Position numbers and translations under genes: made by a program
Origin: Platanthera guangdongensis
Taxonomy: Eukaryota > Streptophyta > Magnoliopsida > Asparagales > Orchidaceae
DNA: 64,000 nt
NCBI GenBank assembly: GCA_039583875.1
Contig: CM077152.1
Span: 20,249,538 to 20,313,537, forward strand
Reading direction: 5' to 3'
Notes under the pieces: model-generated
Database searches by the model: none
Seen by the model: the letters and a program-made list of their open reading frames with translations, nothing else
What the model was told of the DNA's origin: nothing
In this document: positions 20,899 to 34,907 of the stretch, one piece after another
Layout of the letters: each line of letters starts with the position of its first letter
How positions within the stretch are numbered: position 1 is the stretch's first letter

Positions 20899-21303
20899 AT
20901 GCACGCCCCGTCTTCTTCTTCTGCGCAGGGAAAGGGCTGCGCTGCTCGCCGCGATTTCTTCCTCTGCGACTCGCGTTCTTCTTCCCCTGCGGCAATCCCT
21001 CCTCCCGCCACTCCCGCGCGTCTTCTCCCGCTGCGACATACTCCTCCTCACGCTGTCCAGGAGTTCCTAAGACGCTTTCCCCTTCACGCTACTCCCCCGA
21101 GCTTGACTTTCCCATTTGTTTGCGGTCGAGAGCGCCGATCTCAAGCTAAAGGATTCTTCTCCTTCAGATCGCCGCCGGTCTCGCCACCGTCAAGATTTCT
21201 TTCTCGGGTTTTTTTGCCATCTGATGCCGGCGAAGGTTTCTCAGTACTGTCGCCGTCGCCGCCGATTTTCCCGACTGTTTCTCAAAGTCGAGAATCATGG
21301 TAA
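20899..21303 (+). other. 5'-exon-like segment of an unidentified gene, copy A
   Basis: A GC-rich open frame of 134 codons rich in S, P and R, preceded by AT-rich promoter-like sequence. It ends GAGAATCATGGTAATTTT, which is also a plausible ATG directly followed by a GT splice donor. The more likely reading is therefore a 5' untranslated exon captured from a host gene, with the start codon at the exon border. No domain is seen and no downstream exon was found. It is nearly identical in copy B (25423-25827). Confidence 0.35.
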
Positions 21304-21750
21304 TTTTCCTCTTATTTTGTCATTTTTTCATTCCCTATCATGATAATTACCTAAAGTATCATCAAAAATGAATCCAAGCTCATACACACTATTTCAAACC
21401 AAATATATATTCCGATAAAAACTCACCATATTTAGCGTTGTTTACATATGCTCTAATTTCTTCTGCGAGTTCAAATTTTTGAGGGGAATAAAACCTCACT
21501 CATTATTCCTTAGTGTCAACAGCATATAAGAGCGTGTAAATTATCTTTATCTATAAGATAATGGATTCAAAATAATATTTTGATGGTTACAATTCTAAAA
21601 ATTGTGTTGAATGCATTCTTTTCACCTTCAGTTAGTTATGTTATATAATAATTTATATGTTTAATTCATACTTGGATAAAAAAGTACACAGGGCTCTCCC
21701 CAAATAATTAATCATAGGATACACATTATTGCTCATCACCTGCTCCCAAC

Positions 21751-22110
21751 AACCAATGTCGTCCACCCCCGACCAATGACGTCTTCCCCGACTAATGTCG
21801 CCGCCCTCGACCAATGTCGCAGCCCCCGACCAATGTCGCCGCCCACGACCAATGTAATCATCCACGATCAATATTGCCTCCCACGACCAATGTCGCCCGC
21901 ACGACCAATGTCGCTTCACCCGACCCCACGACCAATGTCACCCTCACGACAAATGTCGTCTCCTCGACAAATGTCGCACCCACGATGAATGTCGCACCCA
22001 CGACGAATGTCTCCCCCACGACAAATGTCGCACCCACGACAAATGTCTCCCCCACGACAAATGTCGCCCCCTCGACAAATGTCGTACCCGCGACAAATGT
22101 TGCCCGCACG
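21751..22110. repeat. 18-bp minisatellite, copy A
   Basis: About twenty units built on CGAC(A/C)AATGTCG with a C-rich linker. The core CGACAAATGTCG is nearly palindromic. Eighteen bases keep all frames periodic, which produces false repetitive peptides on both strands. The array ends GCACGGGGTCTCCCGTGC, a palindrome, just before a (TA)n tract at 22134-22214. Confidence 0.92.
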
Positions 22111-22144
22111 GGGTCTCCCGTGCACGACTGCTTGTATATATATA

Positions 22145-22222
<78 letters not shown>

Positions 22223-22599
22223 TACATACATGTGGGCTCCTCCTATACGGGCTGTTAGAATGCGGGCATGCGGGCAAATTAATTGGAGGCGGTAATAAAT
22301 TTGATTGTTGTGATCATTTAATGCTAAAATAACACATGACTAAAATTAAAACACTTAATATTGAATATTAAAATCATCCTCTCACAAGCACATGACAATT
22401 TAAGTATTAAAATACAAAAGACATGGCCCACATAACAAAATAAAATGGAGCAAATTAATTCCAGCAAATCACATTTACAATGCTGCCATCTATGCCAAAT
22501 TCAACGAACCTACAATGATAAAATAGAGCAAAATATCATAAAAAAATTTCTCAAGAAATTGAAATTGTAAGATAATATAACAAAAAAACATTACCCAAA

Positions 22600-24886
22600 T
22601 TATGACTTCTTTTTCGGACAATTCCGGCTATCGTACATTGCAAGTTCACCACATGATTTACAAAGCCGAGTTGTTTTTTGATGTTTTTCCTTTGAAATCT
22701 CCATGTCACTCTTAATTTTTTTCCCCTGCGTTTTGTTTTTGAGAGAAGTGGCAGCAATATATTTATTTGATCAGGGATTTCAGAACTAAAATATTGCACT
22801 ATGTTTGAAGACTGACCATCAATCATTGCATTTTGACGCATTTGGTCTTTCCAATTAGATGCATCATTTGCTAGTTCAGCTAGAGCTTCATCATTGTCCT
22901 TAGCAAAATCCATACAAGATGTGAGATTACTCCAAACACTAGCAATAAGTCTTCTTCGTTGTTCAGTTGTAGAAACATCACAAAATTGGTTTACTTCTAT
23001 ATCGTAGATTGGTTGACTAGAATTAATTTTAGACCATCTCTGTAATATGCAATGCAATGGCAATTGGTTAAGTCCCTGGCCTCTTAAAACAGTTATAACA
23101 TGACAACATATGATCCCTTGAGCTTCATACATTTTGCAACTGCATGATATGGTTGAGCTATTGATAAACACCTCTCGTAAGCTATGCAACAGATTTTGAC
23201 CATCAAAGATGGTGAATATTGTTGAGCCGTGATCATCATCGACATGAACCGTATTTACTTTTCTAACGCCGCATGTCATACATGATGCCCATAATTCCTC
23301 TTGAAAAATATAAAAATTTATGTGCGTATATATCTGACTTGCGTGTTTTTCTAACTCCAAACCTGTTTTCAACATAGGGTCACCATTTAATGTATCATAA
23401 TTGGCCTTCAACTCTTTGTGTCTTTGATAATCAATAGCATTTTCAAATCTAAAATAAAACTCAACCAACCCAAGCTTGTTATTTACAAATGAGTTGAAGA
23501 AAGAATTTTCACTCTCTGATCTAGAAGTTGTGCGCAGCAAACCAAATAAAGGTATATCTACCAACCAGACTCAAACTCCTCAGTTGTCTCTGACTTCCAC
23601 ACACAAGACTGCAATTTATTGTGAAATTTGTCGTCACACATAATATGACCTCCAACTTTCTCTGAAACTTTTTTCAATATATGTCACATGCAATACCTAT
23701 GCCTTGTAGATTTGAAAGTTTTGTGGATTGCACTAATCATAGCAAGATCCTGATCGGTCACAATTAAAGTAGGCTCGGTGCTCATACAATCCACAAATTT
23801 ACTGAATAACCACGAAAATGATTCTACATTTTCATTAAAAAGCAAGGCGGCGCCAAAATTTATGGATAATCTATGATGATTAATGCCAGTGAAAGGTGCA
23901 AAAATCATAAAATACTTGTTGGTTTTATATGTAGTATCAAAAGAAACAAGATCGCCAAACATAGAGTAATTGCGTCGCGCAATTCCGTCTGCCCAAAACA
24001 CGGACTTCAAATGTGATTTCTCATCTAATTCATATGCGTAGTAGAACATTGGATGGCGGTTCTGTTGCATTTTAAAGTTTTGTATAAAAATCTGAGCATC
24101 TGAATCTTGGATCAATGTTTTTAAGTCCCTTGAAAATTTTTGAACATCTTTCAATGTGCAACCAATATTTTTAAACCCTCCAACCTGTTCTTTTATAATA
24201 TGAAACGCTTTAGTAACGCCCACATTTACTCGATCTAAAGTACATATCATGTGTTTGTGTGCATCCTTAATTTCCTATTAGATCTCAGGAATTGTTTTTT
24301 ACTCGGAGTGCTTAGTTCATGGTTATGGCCCTCATACAATGTATTGACAACATATCTGCCTTCTAGCGTACGTTTTACCGCTGCTTGTGCATTACAACCA
24401 CATCTTATGAATGCTCTTTTCCTGCAAACTCCTTTCCCTTTGTCCATCTTACTCAAGTTAAGTTCGGCTTTTTTTCCTTGTTTTGAGCATACAAAGTACT
24501 TATACTATAATACATTATTTGAATCCATTCGTGCGGACCAACTACGTACACTGAATCCAACAGTATGAGCATAATCCTTGTAAGAAGATTCAAATTCTTG
24601 TACAATATCATATAAACGACCTACAACTGGTTTTATATCTTCAACACATGGAGGTATATTTTCAAATTCCTATGCAATAAAAGTAACAACTATTAAATTG
24701 AAAAAAATAAGAATTTAATAGTTTGATTTTTGTCATATAATTGTAATACCTTGGACTTTGTTGGTGTTTCAACTGAATTAGATCCAAAATTGTTACAATC
24801 TGTAATCAAATTAATTTTAGCATGTAGATCCGTATTATAAACTGTAATATAGTGCAATGAAAAATTTACATACCTGAACAATCCAT
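22600..24886 (-). pseudogene. FAR1-related sequence (FRS) pseudogene, copy A
   Basis: FRS proteins are MULE-transposase-derived transcription factors. Minus strand: ATG at 24886, a 13-base exon, intron, exon with SNSVETPTKSK, intron, then EFENIPPCVEDIKP leading into the FAR1 DNA-binding domain (KDYAHTVGFSVRSW, RCGCNAQAAVKRTLEG). The transposase-like domain follows (FWADGIARRNYSMFGDLVSFDTTY, then VTDQDLAM), the segment LLRTTSRSESENSF, a SWIM finger (CSCKMYEAQGIICCH) and a C-terminal knuckle (CKSCGELAMYDSRNCP). Defects: a TAG near 24505 shared with copy B; a one-base deletion near 24270 and a TGA at about 23684 found only here; a missing stretch of about 35 residues between EFESDW and LLRTTSR; a homopolymer shift near 22730. 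Confidence 0.88.
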
Positions 24887-25144
24887 TCTATCAGCAAATA
24901 TCAAATTACGCCAAGGTATTAGGGTAATGGAAATCCAAATATAGCCAATTCCCAAATGAGAAGAACCTGCAATAGGAGATCCTGTGATTGTTGGAGTTTA
25001 AGGAGATAGAGGATCATGGACAAAATCTAATGTCCAAAGCTGGTCAAGAACTCATGAAAAAAGGATAACATATATAATCATAGAGGATGCTGGAAGGGAA
25101 ACATATATAATCACGCGGCACAGTACACGGCCGGCGACATACTA

Positions 25145-25248
<104 letters not shown>

Positions 25249-25422
25249 ATATATCTTTACACTATAAGGAAACCTCTAATCTGACTGTGGTGTAACATTT
25301 TAATCCCATTTTGACCTCAAAAAATCGAATTTCCTGGATTAATTGAAGGGTATTTGGGTCATTTGACCGGATTATGGCTTAATTAAAAGAGACCGCCACT
25401 ATTCATTCAGCTCAAAATCCCG

Positions 25423-25827
25423 ATGCACGCCCCGTCTTCTTTTTCTGCGCAGGGAAAGGGCTGCGCTGCTCGCCGCGATTTCTTCCTCTGCGACTCGCGT
25501 TCTTCTTTCCCTGCGGCAATCCCTCCTCCCGCCACTCCCGCGCGTCTTCTCCCGCTGCGACATACTCCTCCTCACGCTGTCCAGGAGTTCCTAAGACGCT
25601 TTCCCCTTCCTGCTACTCCCCCGAGCTTGACTTTCCCATTTGTTTGCGGTCGAGAGCGCCGATCTCAAGCTAAAGGATTCTTCTCCTTCAGATCGCCGCC
25701 GGTCTCGCCACCGTCAAGATTTCTTTCTCGGATTTTTTTGCCATCTGATGCCGGCGAAGGTTTCTCAGTACTGTCGCCGTCGCCGCCGATTTTCCCGACT
25801 GTTTCTCAAAGTCGAGAATCATGGTAA
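25423..25827 (+). other. 5'-exon-like segment of an unidentified gene, copy B
   Basis: Near-identical duplicate of 20899-21303, with the same ATG-GT boundary at its end. Differences are a few substitutions only. Confidence 0.35.
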
Positions 25828-26274
25828 TTTTCCTCTTATTTTGTCATTTTTTCATTCCCTATCATGATAATTACCTAAAGTATCATCAAAAATGAATCCA
25901 AGCTCATGCACACTATTTCAAACCAAATATATATTCCGATAAAAACTCACCATATTTAGCGCTGTTTACATATGCTCTAATTTCTTCTGCGAGTTCAAAT
26001 TTTTGAGGGGAATAAAACCTCACTCGTTATTCCTTAGTGTCAACAACATATAAGAGCGTGTAAATTATCTTTATCTATAAGATAATGGATTCAAAATAAT
26101 ATTTTGATGGTTACAATTCTAAAAATTGTGTTGGATGCATTCTTTTCACCTTCAGTTAGTTATGTTATATAATAATTTATATGTTTAATTCATACTTGGA
26201 TAAAAAAGTACACAGGGCTCTCCCCAAATAATTAATCATAGGATACACATTATTGCTCATCACCTGCTCCCAAC

Positions 26275-26640
26275 AACCAATGTCGTCCACCCCCGACCAA
26301 TGATGTCTTCCCCGACTAATGTCACCGCCCCCGACCAATGTCGCAGCCCCCGACCAATGTCGTCGCCCACGACCAATGTAGTCGTCCACGATCAATATTG
26401 CCTCCCACGACCAATGTCGCCCGCACGACCAATGTCGCTTCACCCGACCCCACGACCAATGTCACCCTCACGACCAATGTCGCCTCCTCGACAAATGTCG
26501 CACCCACGATGAATGTCGCACCCACGACGAATATCTCCCCCACGACAAATGTCGCACCCACGACAAATGTCTCCCCCACGACAAATGTCGCCCCCTCGAC
26601 AAATGTCGTACCCGCGACAAATGTTGCCCGCACGGGGTCT
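26275..26640. repeat. 18-bp minisatellite, copy B
   Basis: Duplicate of the 21751-22110 array, with the same CGACAAATGTCG core and the same terminal palindrome. It is followed by an uninterrupted (TA)n tract at about 26657-26751. Confidence 0.92.
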
Positions 26641-26656
26641 CCCGTGCACGACTGCT

Positions 26657-26760
<104 letters not shown>

Positions 26761-27140
26761 CATACATACATGGGGGCTCCTCCTATACGGGCTGTTAGAA
26801 TGCGGGCATGCGGGCAAATTAATTGGAGGCGGTAATAAATTTGATTGCTGTGATCATTTAATGCTAAAATAACGCATGACTAAAATTAAAACACTTAATA
26901 TTGAATATTAAAATCATCCTCTCACAAGCACATGACAATTTAAGTATTAAAATACAAAAGACATGGCCCACATAACAAAATAAAATGGAGCAAATTAATT
27001 CCAGCAAATCACATTTACAATGCTGCCATCTATGCCAAATTTAACGAACCTGCAATGATAAAATAGAGCAAAATATCATAAAAAAAATTTCTCAAGAAAT
27101 TGAAATTGTAAGATAATATAACAAAAAAACATTACCCAAA

Positions 27141-29427
27141 TTATGACTTCTTTTTCAGACAATTCCGGCTATCGTACATTGCAAGTTCACCACATGATTT
27201 ACAAAGCCGAGTTGTTTTTTGATGTTTTTCCTTTGAAATCTCCATGTCACTCTTAATTTTTTCCCCTGCCTTTTGTTTTTGAGAGAAGTGGGAGCAATAT
27301 ATTTATTTGATCAGGGATTTCAGAACTAAAATATTGCACTATGTTTGAAGACTGACCATCAATCATTGCATTTTGACGCATTTGGTCTTTCCAATTAGAT
27401 GCATCATTTGCTAGTTCAGCTAGAGCTTCATCATTGTCCTTAGCAAAATCCATACAAGATGTGAGATTACTCCAAACACTAGCAATAAGTCTTCTTCGTT
27501 GTTCAGTTGTAGAAACATCACAAAATTGATTTACTTCTATATCGTAGATTGGTTGACTAGAATTAATTTTAGACCATCTCTGTAATATGCAATGCAATGG
27601 CAATTGGTTAAGTCTCTGACCTCTTAAAACAGTTATAACATGACAACATATGATCCCTTGAGCTTCATACATTTTGCAACTGCATGATATGGTTGAGCTA
27701 TTGATAAACACCTCTCGTAAGCTATGCAACAGATTTTGACCATCAAAGATGGTGAATATTGTTGAGCCGTGATCATCATCGACATGAACCGTATTTACTT
27801 TTCTAACGCCGCATGTCATACATGATGCCCATAATTACTCTTGAAAAATATAAAAATTTCTGTGCGTATATATCTGACTTGCGTGTTTTTCTAACTCCAA
27901 ACCTGTTTTCAACATAGGGTCACCATTTAATGTATCATAATTGGCCTTCAACTCTTTGTGTCTTTGATAATCAATAGCATTTTCAAATCTAAAATAAAAC
28001 TCAACCAACCCAAGCTTGTTATTTACAAATGAGTTGAAGAAAGAATTTTCACTCTCTGATCTAGAAGTTGTGCGCAGCAAACCAAATAAAGGTATATCTA
28101 CCAATCAGACTCAAACTCCTCAGTTGTCTCTGACTTCCACACACAAGACAGCAATTTATTATGAAATTTGTCGTCTCACATAATATGACCTCCAACTTTC
28201 TCTGAAACTTTTTTCAATATATGCCACATGCAATACCTATGTCTTGTAGATTTGAAAGTTTTGTGGATTGCACTAATCATAGCAAGATCCTGATCGGTCA
28301 CAATTAAAGTAGGCTCGGTGCTCATACAATCCACAAATTTACTGAATAACCACGAAAATGATTCTACATTTTCATTAAAAAGCAAGGCGGCGCCAAAATT
28401 TATGGATAATCTATGATGATTAATGCCAGTGAAAGGTGCAAAAATCATAGAATACTTGTTGGTTTTATATGTAGTATCAAAAGAAACAAGATCGCCAAAC
28501 ATAGAGTAATTGCGTCGCGCAATTCCGTCTGCCCAAAACACGGACTTCAAATGTGATTTCTCATCTAATTCATATGCGTAGTAGAACATTGGATGGCGGT
28601 TCTGTTGCATTTTAAAGTTTTGTATAAAAATCTGAGCATCTGAATCTTGGATCAATGTTTTTAAGTCCCTTGAAAAATTTTGAACATCTTTCAATGTGCA
28701 ACCAATATTTTTAAACCCTCCAACCTGTTCTTTTATAATATGAAACGCTTTAGTGACGCCCACATTTACTCGATCTAAAGAACATATCATGTGTTTGTGT
28801 GCATCCTTTAATTTCCTATTAGATCTCAGGAATTGTTTTTTACTCGGAGTGCTTAGTTCATGGTTATGGCCCTCATACAATGTATTGACAACATATTTGC
28901 CTTCTAGCGTACGTTTTACCGCTGCTTGTGCATTACAACCACATCTTATGCATGCTCTTTTCCTGCAAACTCCTTTCCCTTTGTCCATCTTACTCAAGTT
29001 AAGTTCGGCTTTTTTTCCTTGTTTTGAGCATACAAAGTACTTATACTATAATACATTATTTGAATCCATTCGTGCGGACCAACTATGTACACTGAATCCA
29101 ACAGTATGAGCATAATCCTTGTAAGAAGATTCAAATTCTTGTACAATATCATATAAACGACCTACAACTGGCTTTATATCTTCAACACATGGAGGTATAT
29201 TTTCAAATTCCTATGCAATAAAAGTAACAACTATTAAATTGAAAAAAATAAGAATTTAATAGTTTGATTTTTGTCATATAATTGTAATACCTTGGACTTT
29301 GTTGGTGTTTCAACTGAATTAGATCCAAGATTGTTACAATCTGTAATCAAATTGATTTTAGCATGTAGATCCGTATTATAAACTGTAATATAGTGCAATG
29401 AAAAATTTACATACCTGAACAATCCAT
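27141..29427 (-). pseudogene. FAR1-related sequence (FRS) pseudogene, copy B
   Basis: Duplicate of 22600-24886, less damaged. The DNA-binding and transposase-like domains form one open frame of 273 codons at 28997-28176 (MSKMDKGKGVCRKRAC to KVGGHIM). The frameshift and the TGA seen in copy A are absent, and the residue at that TGA is W. It shares with copy A the early TAG (near 29045) and the deletion before LLRTTSRSESENSF, so the gene was already broken when duplicated. Further breaks separate 28104-27835 from 27819-27253, and the C-terminal knuckle lies beyond a homopolymer shift near 27260. The usual FRS length is about 650-850 residues. Confidence 0.88.
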
Positions 29428-29642
29428 TCTATCAGCAAATATCAAATTACGCCAAGGTATTAGGGTAATGGAAATCCAAATATAGCCAATTCCCAAATGA
29501 GAAGAACCTGCAATAGGAGATCCTGTGATTGTTGGAGTTTAAGGAGATAGAGGATCATGGACAAAATCCAATGTCCAAAGCTGGTCAAGAACTCATGAAA
29601 AAAGGATAACATATATAATCATAGAGGATGCTGGAAGGGAAA

Positions 29643-31531
<1,889 letters not shown>

Positions 31532-31555
31532 CGTGTGTGTATGTATGTATGTACG

Positions 31556-31587
<32 letters not shown>

Positions 31588-31599
31588 CATATATATATA

Positions 31600-31930
31600 G
31601 GGCCATTTACCGGGACCTCCCCTCTAACTTTGCTAAATTACTGACAGCACCCCTCTTATTTTCGAAATTACAAAAAACTCCCCTAAAGTTTTCATTTCAT
31701 TACAAAAACCTCCCCTGAAGTTTTAATTTCATAACATCCATGCACAAAAACACCCCCCTGGGTGAACAGTGTCCAGGGGGTATTTTTCTTCATGGATGCA
31801 ATGAAACGAAAAGAATAGGGGAGGTTTTGGTAATGAAATGAAAACTTAAGGGGAGTTTTTTGTAATTTTGAAAATAAGAGGGGTGCTCTCACTAATTATG
31901 CTAGTTTACAGGGGAGGTTTGGGTAATTAT
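31600..31930. mobile_element. Palindromic MITE, about 331 bp, inside a TA-rich microsatellite
   Basis: Nearly full-length inverted repeat. The left arm contains GCACCCCTCTTATTTTCGAAATTACAAAAAACTCCCC-type sequence and the right arm its reverse complement, turning near 31763 at GTGAACAGTGTCC. The outer ends are GGGCCATTTACC and GGGTAATTAT. Both flanks are TA repeats, as expected for a TA-targeting (Tc1/mariner-Stowaway type) or microsatellite-targeting element, but the repeats hide any target duplication. Confidence 0.75.
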
Positions 31931-31988
31931 GTATATATATATATATATATATGTGTGTGTGCGTGTGTGTGTGTATGTATGTATGTAG

Positions 31989-32078
<90 letters not shown>
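31931..32078. repeat. Compound microsatellite, right copy
   Basis: (TA)n, (TG)n with one CG step, (TATG)n, TAGATACA, (TACA)n and a long (TA)n. It repeats the block order of 31441-31599. Confidence 0.9.
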
Positions 32079-32084
<6 letters not shown>

Positions 32085-32094
32085 ATATGTCGAG

Positions 32095-32250
32095 TAGGCT
32101 TTGCTCAAATATTCTGCGCACATCTATCAAGTTTGAAATATGTAAATATAGTATCTTAAGCGTAGAGCCTAGTCCTAAAATGACACGAATTCAATAACCA
32201 CACGAATCCAATAACGCGATGTGAATCGGCTCCAACACTTGTGAACATAT
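32095..32250. repeat. Dispersed repeat, inverted relative to 6241-6375
   Basis: See the partner entry. It begins just after the TA tract, as the partner begins just after the foldback MITE. Confidence 0.6.
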
Positions 32251-33315
32251 ATTTAATATTTCTAATAATATATAATAGAGAAAGAATGTGTCAACAAAAA
32301 AGATAGCTAGTTAAGGCTCTGTATAAATTATTGCGTGCTCAGAAACATCCGCACATTGCTCGCGATAGAATAATTGTTTGATCAGATTGTTTAAGCCGAA
32401 AAAACGGCTCCAAAGTTCGAACTTGGGTTTGGGTATGACCCAATGTCAATGACCCACCAGAATAAAGACCGTAGATTGAGAGAAATAGCATGAAAGATGG
32501 AGGTCTTATTGCACAAACGGCTCCAACTACAACCTAGCCATAGCTCGGAAATCCCGGGCCACGCTCGAGAGTAACAGGAACTCTCCCTTCCATACCAAAG
32601 GTCATGCTAAGATGTGGAAAGAGATAGACTAAGCGTGCAACGGAGAGCTCGCTTGTTCAATGCGAGGTGCGTTTTCTGCGGATTTTTCGCACTGCCTTTT
32701 TCTCTTGACGATAGATTGTATTTATAGATTGTGACATGAGTCCCACATTATACCCCTACCTGGAAGCGGGACCACGATATTGTCTCGGCGCGGCGGAGCT
32801 CCCGCTGTTGTAAAAATTCGGTACACGCAGGCACAAGCTATAAAATAATGCATGTAACAAGAACACAGAAAACGACCACAAAATTTATATAGTTAAAATA
32901 TAAATTCAAATACAAAAAAAAACAGGGGAAAAATGACCGTCCGGAGAGTACGTCGTGGATGCACCGGACACGTACGATCCGCGGTGAGAATCTGAGATCT
33001 GGACTGCAATACGCCTTGCGGACGCACAAGGTTCACCGAACCTTCAACGTCGAAGTCCGACGTTCAGCCGCACCACCACCGGAGAACAACGCCGCCACCG
33101 GAGAACGCCACCACCGGAGAGAAACCTCCGTCGAGGCTAACTGCACACGCGCACGCCGTCGACACCACGTCTCTCCACTCCAAAGAAAGTCCACTGCAAC
33201 GCCGGCGACAACCTCTAACAAGCCTGGCGGCAACTCCCTCTCTCAACGTCGGCGGCTACCTCCTCCAAGACCGGCGACAACACCCAAGGCTGGCGGCCTC
33301 TCCGAGTGCACGAGC

Positions 33316-33363
<48 letters not shown>

Positions 33364-33440
33364 TGCGGCTTCCTCCAAAAAAATCTTCAGGCGGCTCTCC
33401 ACTGGATTGCTACAGGCGGCACCAATTTCTCCTAGGCTGA
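32251..33440 (-). mobile_element. Decayed LTR-like sequence, including copy 2 of the 160-560 repeat
   Basis: TTGTATTTATAGATTG near 32710 reads as a minus-strand TATA box in LTR-like context. At 32812, TGTTGTAAAAATTCGG is a possible LTR edge. From about 32955 to 33300 the sequence is homologous to 160-560. A clean (GA)n microsatellite lies at about 33319-33355. No coding region is attached, and boundaries and class are uncertain. Confidence 0.4.
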
Positions 33441-33906
33441 TTGGCTAATATTTCATGTTTATAGGCAAGACAAAGGAAATGGAAATTTTTCATTTCATTC
33501 CTTTTTGACAATTCATTTAATTTCCTTAGATTTGATTTTTCAAATTTCAAATAAATTTCAAATCAGTAGAGCCGGATTCGAACCAAAAATAACACCCGCC
33601 TCTCTCAAAACCTCAAGCGTTATACTTTGCTCGTCACTCATTTTTGTAGCGTGCACGGAAGTTTGCGAGCGACGAGGAGAACACGTTTTTAAATTGTTGG
33701 TAGTTGAATTTGTCCATAAGAGAACACATCTTTAAAATAAAAGAAAAAAATTGAGAAATTGAAAACTCTTTAATAAAGAAGGGTAAAATCAAGAAGTGAA
33801 TGGTTTTTTCCTTTTAATATAGTATATATAGAGATACAAACAGTCTTGTAAGAGGCAGATCGGTGCCTCGCATGATACTAGGCTTATCACTCAGTCCTAC
33901 CATGCA
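33441..33906. other. Intergenic, nothing firm
   Basis: AT-rich. Near 33565-33585 the minus strand reads GGTTCGAATCCGGCTCTAC, which looks like a pol III B box, but I could not build a tRNA or SINE around it. Confidence 0.4.
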
Positions 33907-34583
33907 TGTGATGTTAGAGTGCACGAAACATCCGCGTGACCATCTAGTTTGGAATGGCCTACCCGTTGCCCCCAGCGGGGTATTTATAGGCAAAACCCTA
34001 AATCCCCGACTACGGGTTTGGATTCCTATCGGATCCTAACCAACCCGTTAAGTAGCCCATTAAACACTATATCAATATACCTCAACAATCTCCTCCTATA
34101 TTGTATATAAGTGTTAGCATAAGAAAATGACTACTTATCCAAAAGTTAATAATGACCTAACAAACAAGAGTTTTTCCAGAAATATAAATATGAGTTTTAG
34201 ATGACAAAATACTAAACTCAAACTAAATGTTCCAAACATGCAAAAAACAATAAACTGGAAATCTCAAACCGATAATTGATCTAAGCGAAAAACAGATCAT
34301 CATCATCTGGGTCAAAATCAACTGTCTCTCCTCCAATCTCCACTTTTCCTGCAAACAATTACAACAAGAATGCCATGAGACAAATCTCTATGAATTCAAA
34401 CATTTGCAGAAATAAAGTGATTAGTTCTAACAGCAGGTGAACTTAATACTCTAACTAGGAGGAAAGAATCCCAAAACATCATCTCTATCTAATTTACACA
34501 AAATTAGATTAATTGATTTCATAGAATCAACCCATGTTCCTTCGATTATTAAGATTATTTTTAACGTTCCACAATTGTGCTAT

Positions 34584-34763
34584 ATCATCAAGTTTGGAAT
34601 GATACAACAAGCTGTGACTATTATATCATCAAGTTTGGAATGATATAACTAATAATCATAATATCAGGACACATATCAGCAACCTCAGTACTCCTTTTTG
34701 GAATGATACCCAAATCAGCCTTTGGCAAAGAATAGTTACGTAAGTCATCAAGTTTGGAATGAC
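34584..34763. repeat. Three copies of a 20-bp motif in the copia 3' region
   Basis: ATCATCAAGTTTGGAATGAT occurs at 34584-34603 and 34625-34644, with a slightly changed copy at about 34745-34763. Part of it (CTAGTTTGGAATG) also occurs in both LTRs of this element. Confidence 0.8.
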
Positions 34764-34907
34764 TGGCAACTATCTCACCTCTAGCTTTCATCAGATAGCA
34801 TCTGAAATATTTTAGTGTGCTCAACGTAGATGCTTGAATGTAAGCAGACAACGGTTCTTAAATTTAAAACATAAGCTATGTATTAAGTCCTCCTAAATGG
34901 ACGTTAA

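Noticed and set aside
21751..22110. CRISPR-like array
   Set aside because: No unique spacers between units; contiguous 18-bp tandem repeats in a plant genome.
21751..22332. Repetitive peptide frames (TNVAP-like and DICRG-like) on both strands
   Set aside because: They come from an 18-bp minisatellite that keeps every frame periodic, and they run on into (TA)n. No start context or homologue.
33550..33600. tRNA or SINE suggested by GGTTCGAATCC on the minus strand
   Set aside because: A B-box-like word only; no cloverleaf, no convincing A box, no poly-A/T tail or target duplication found.
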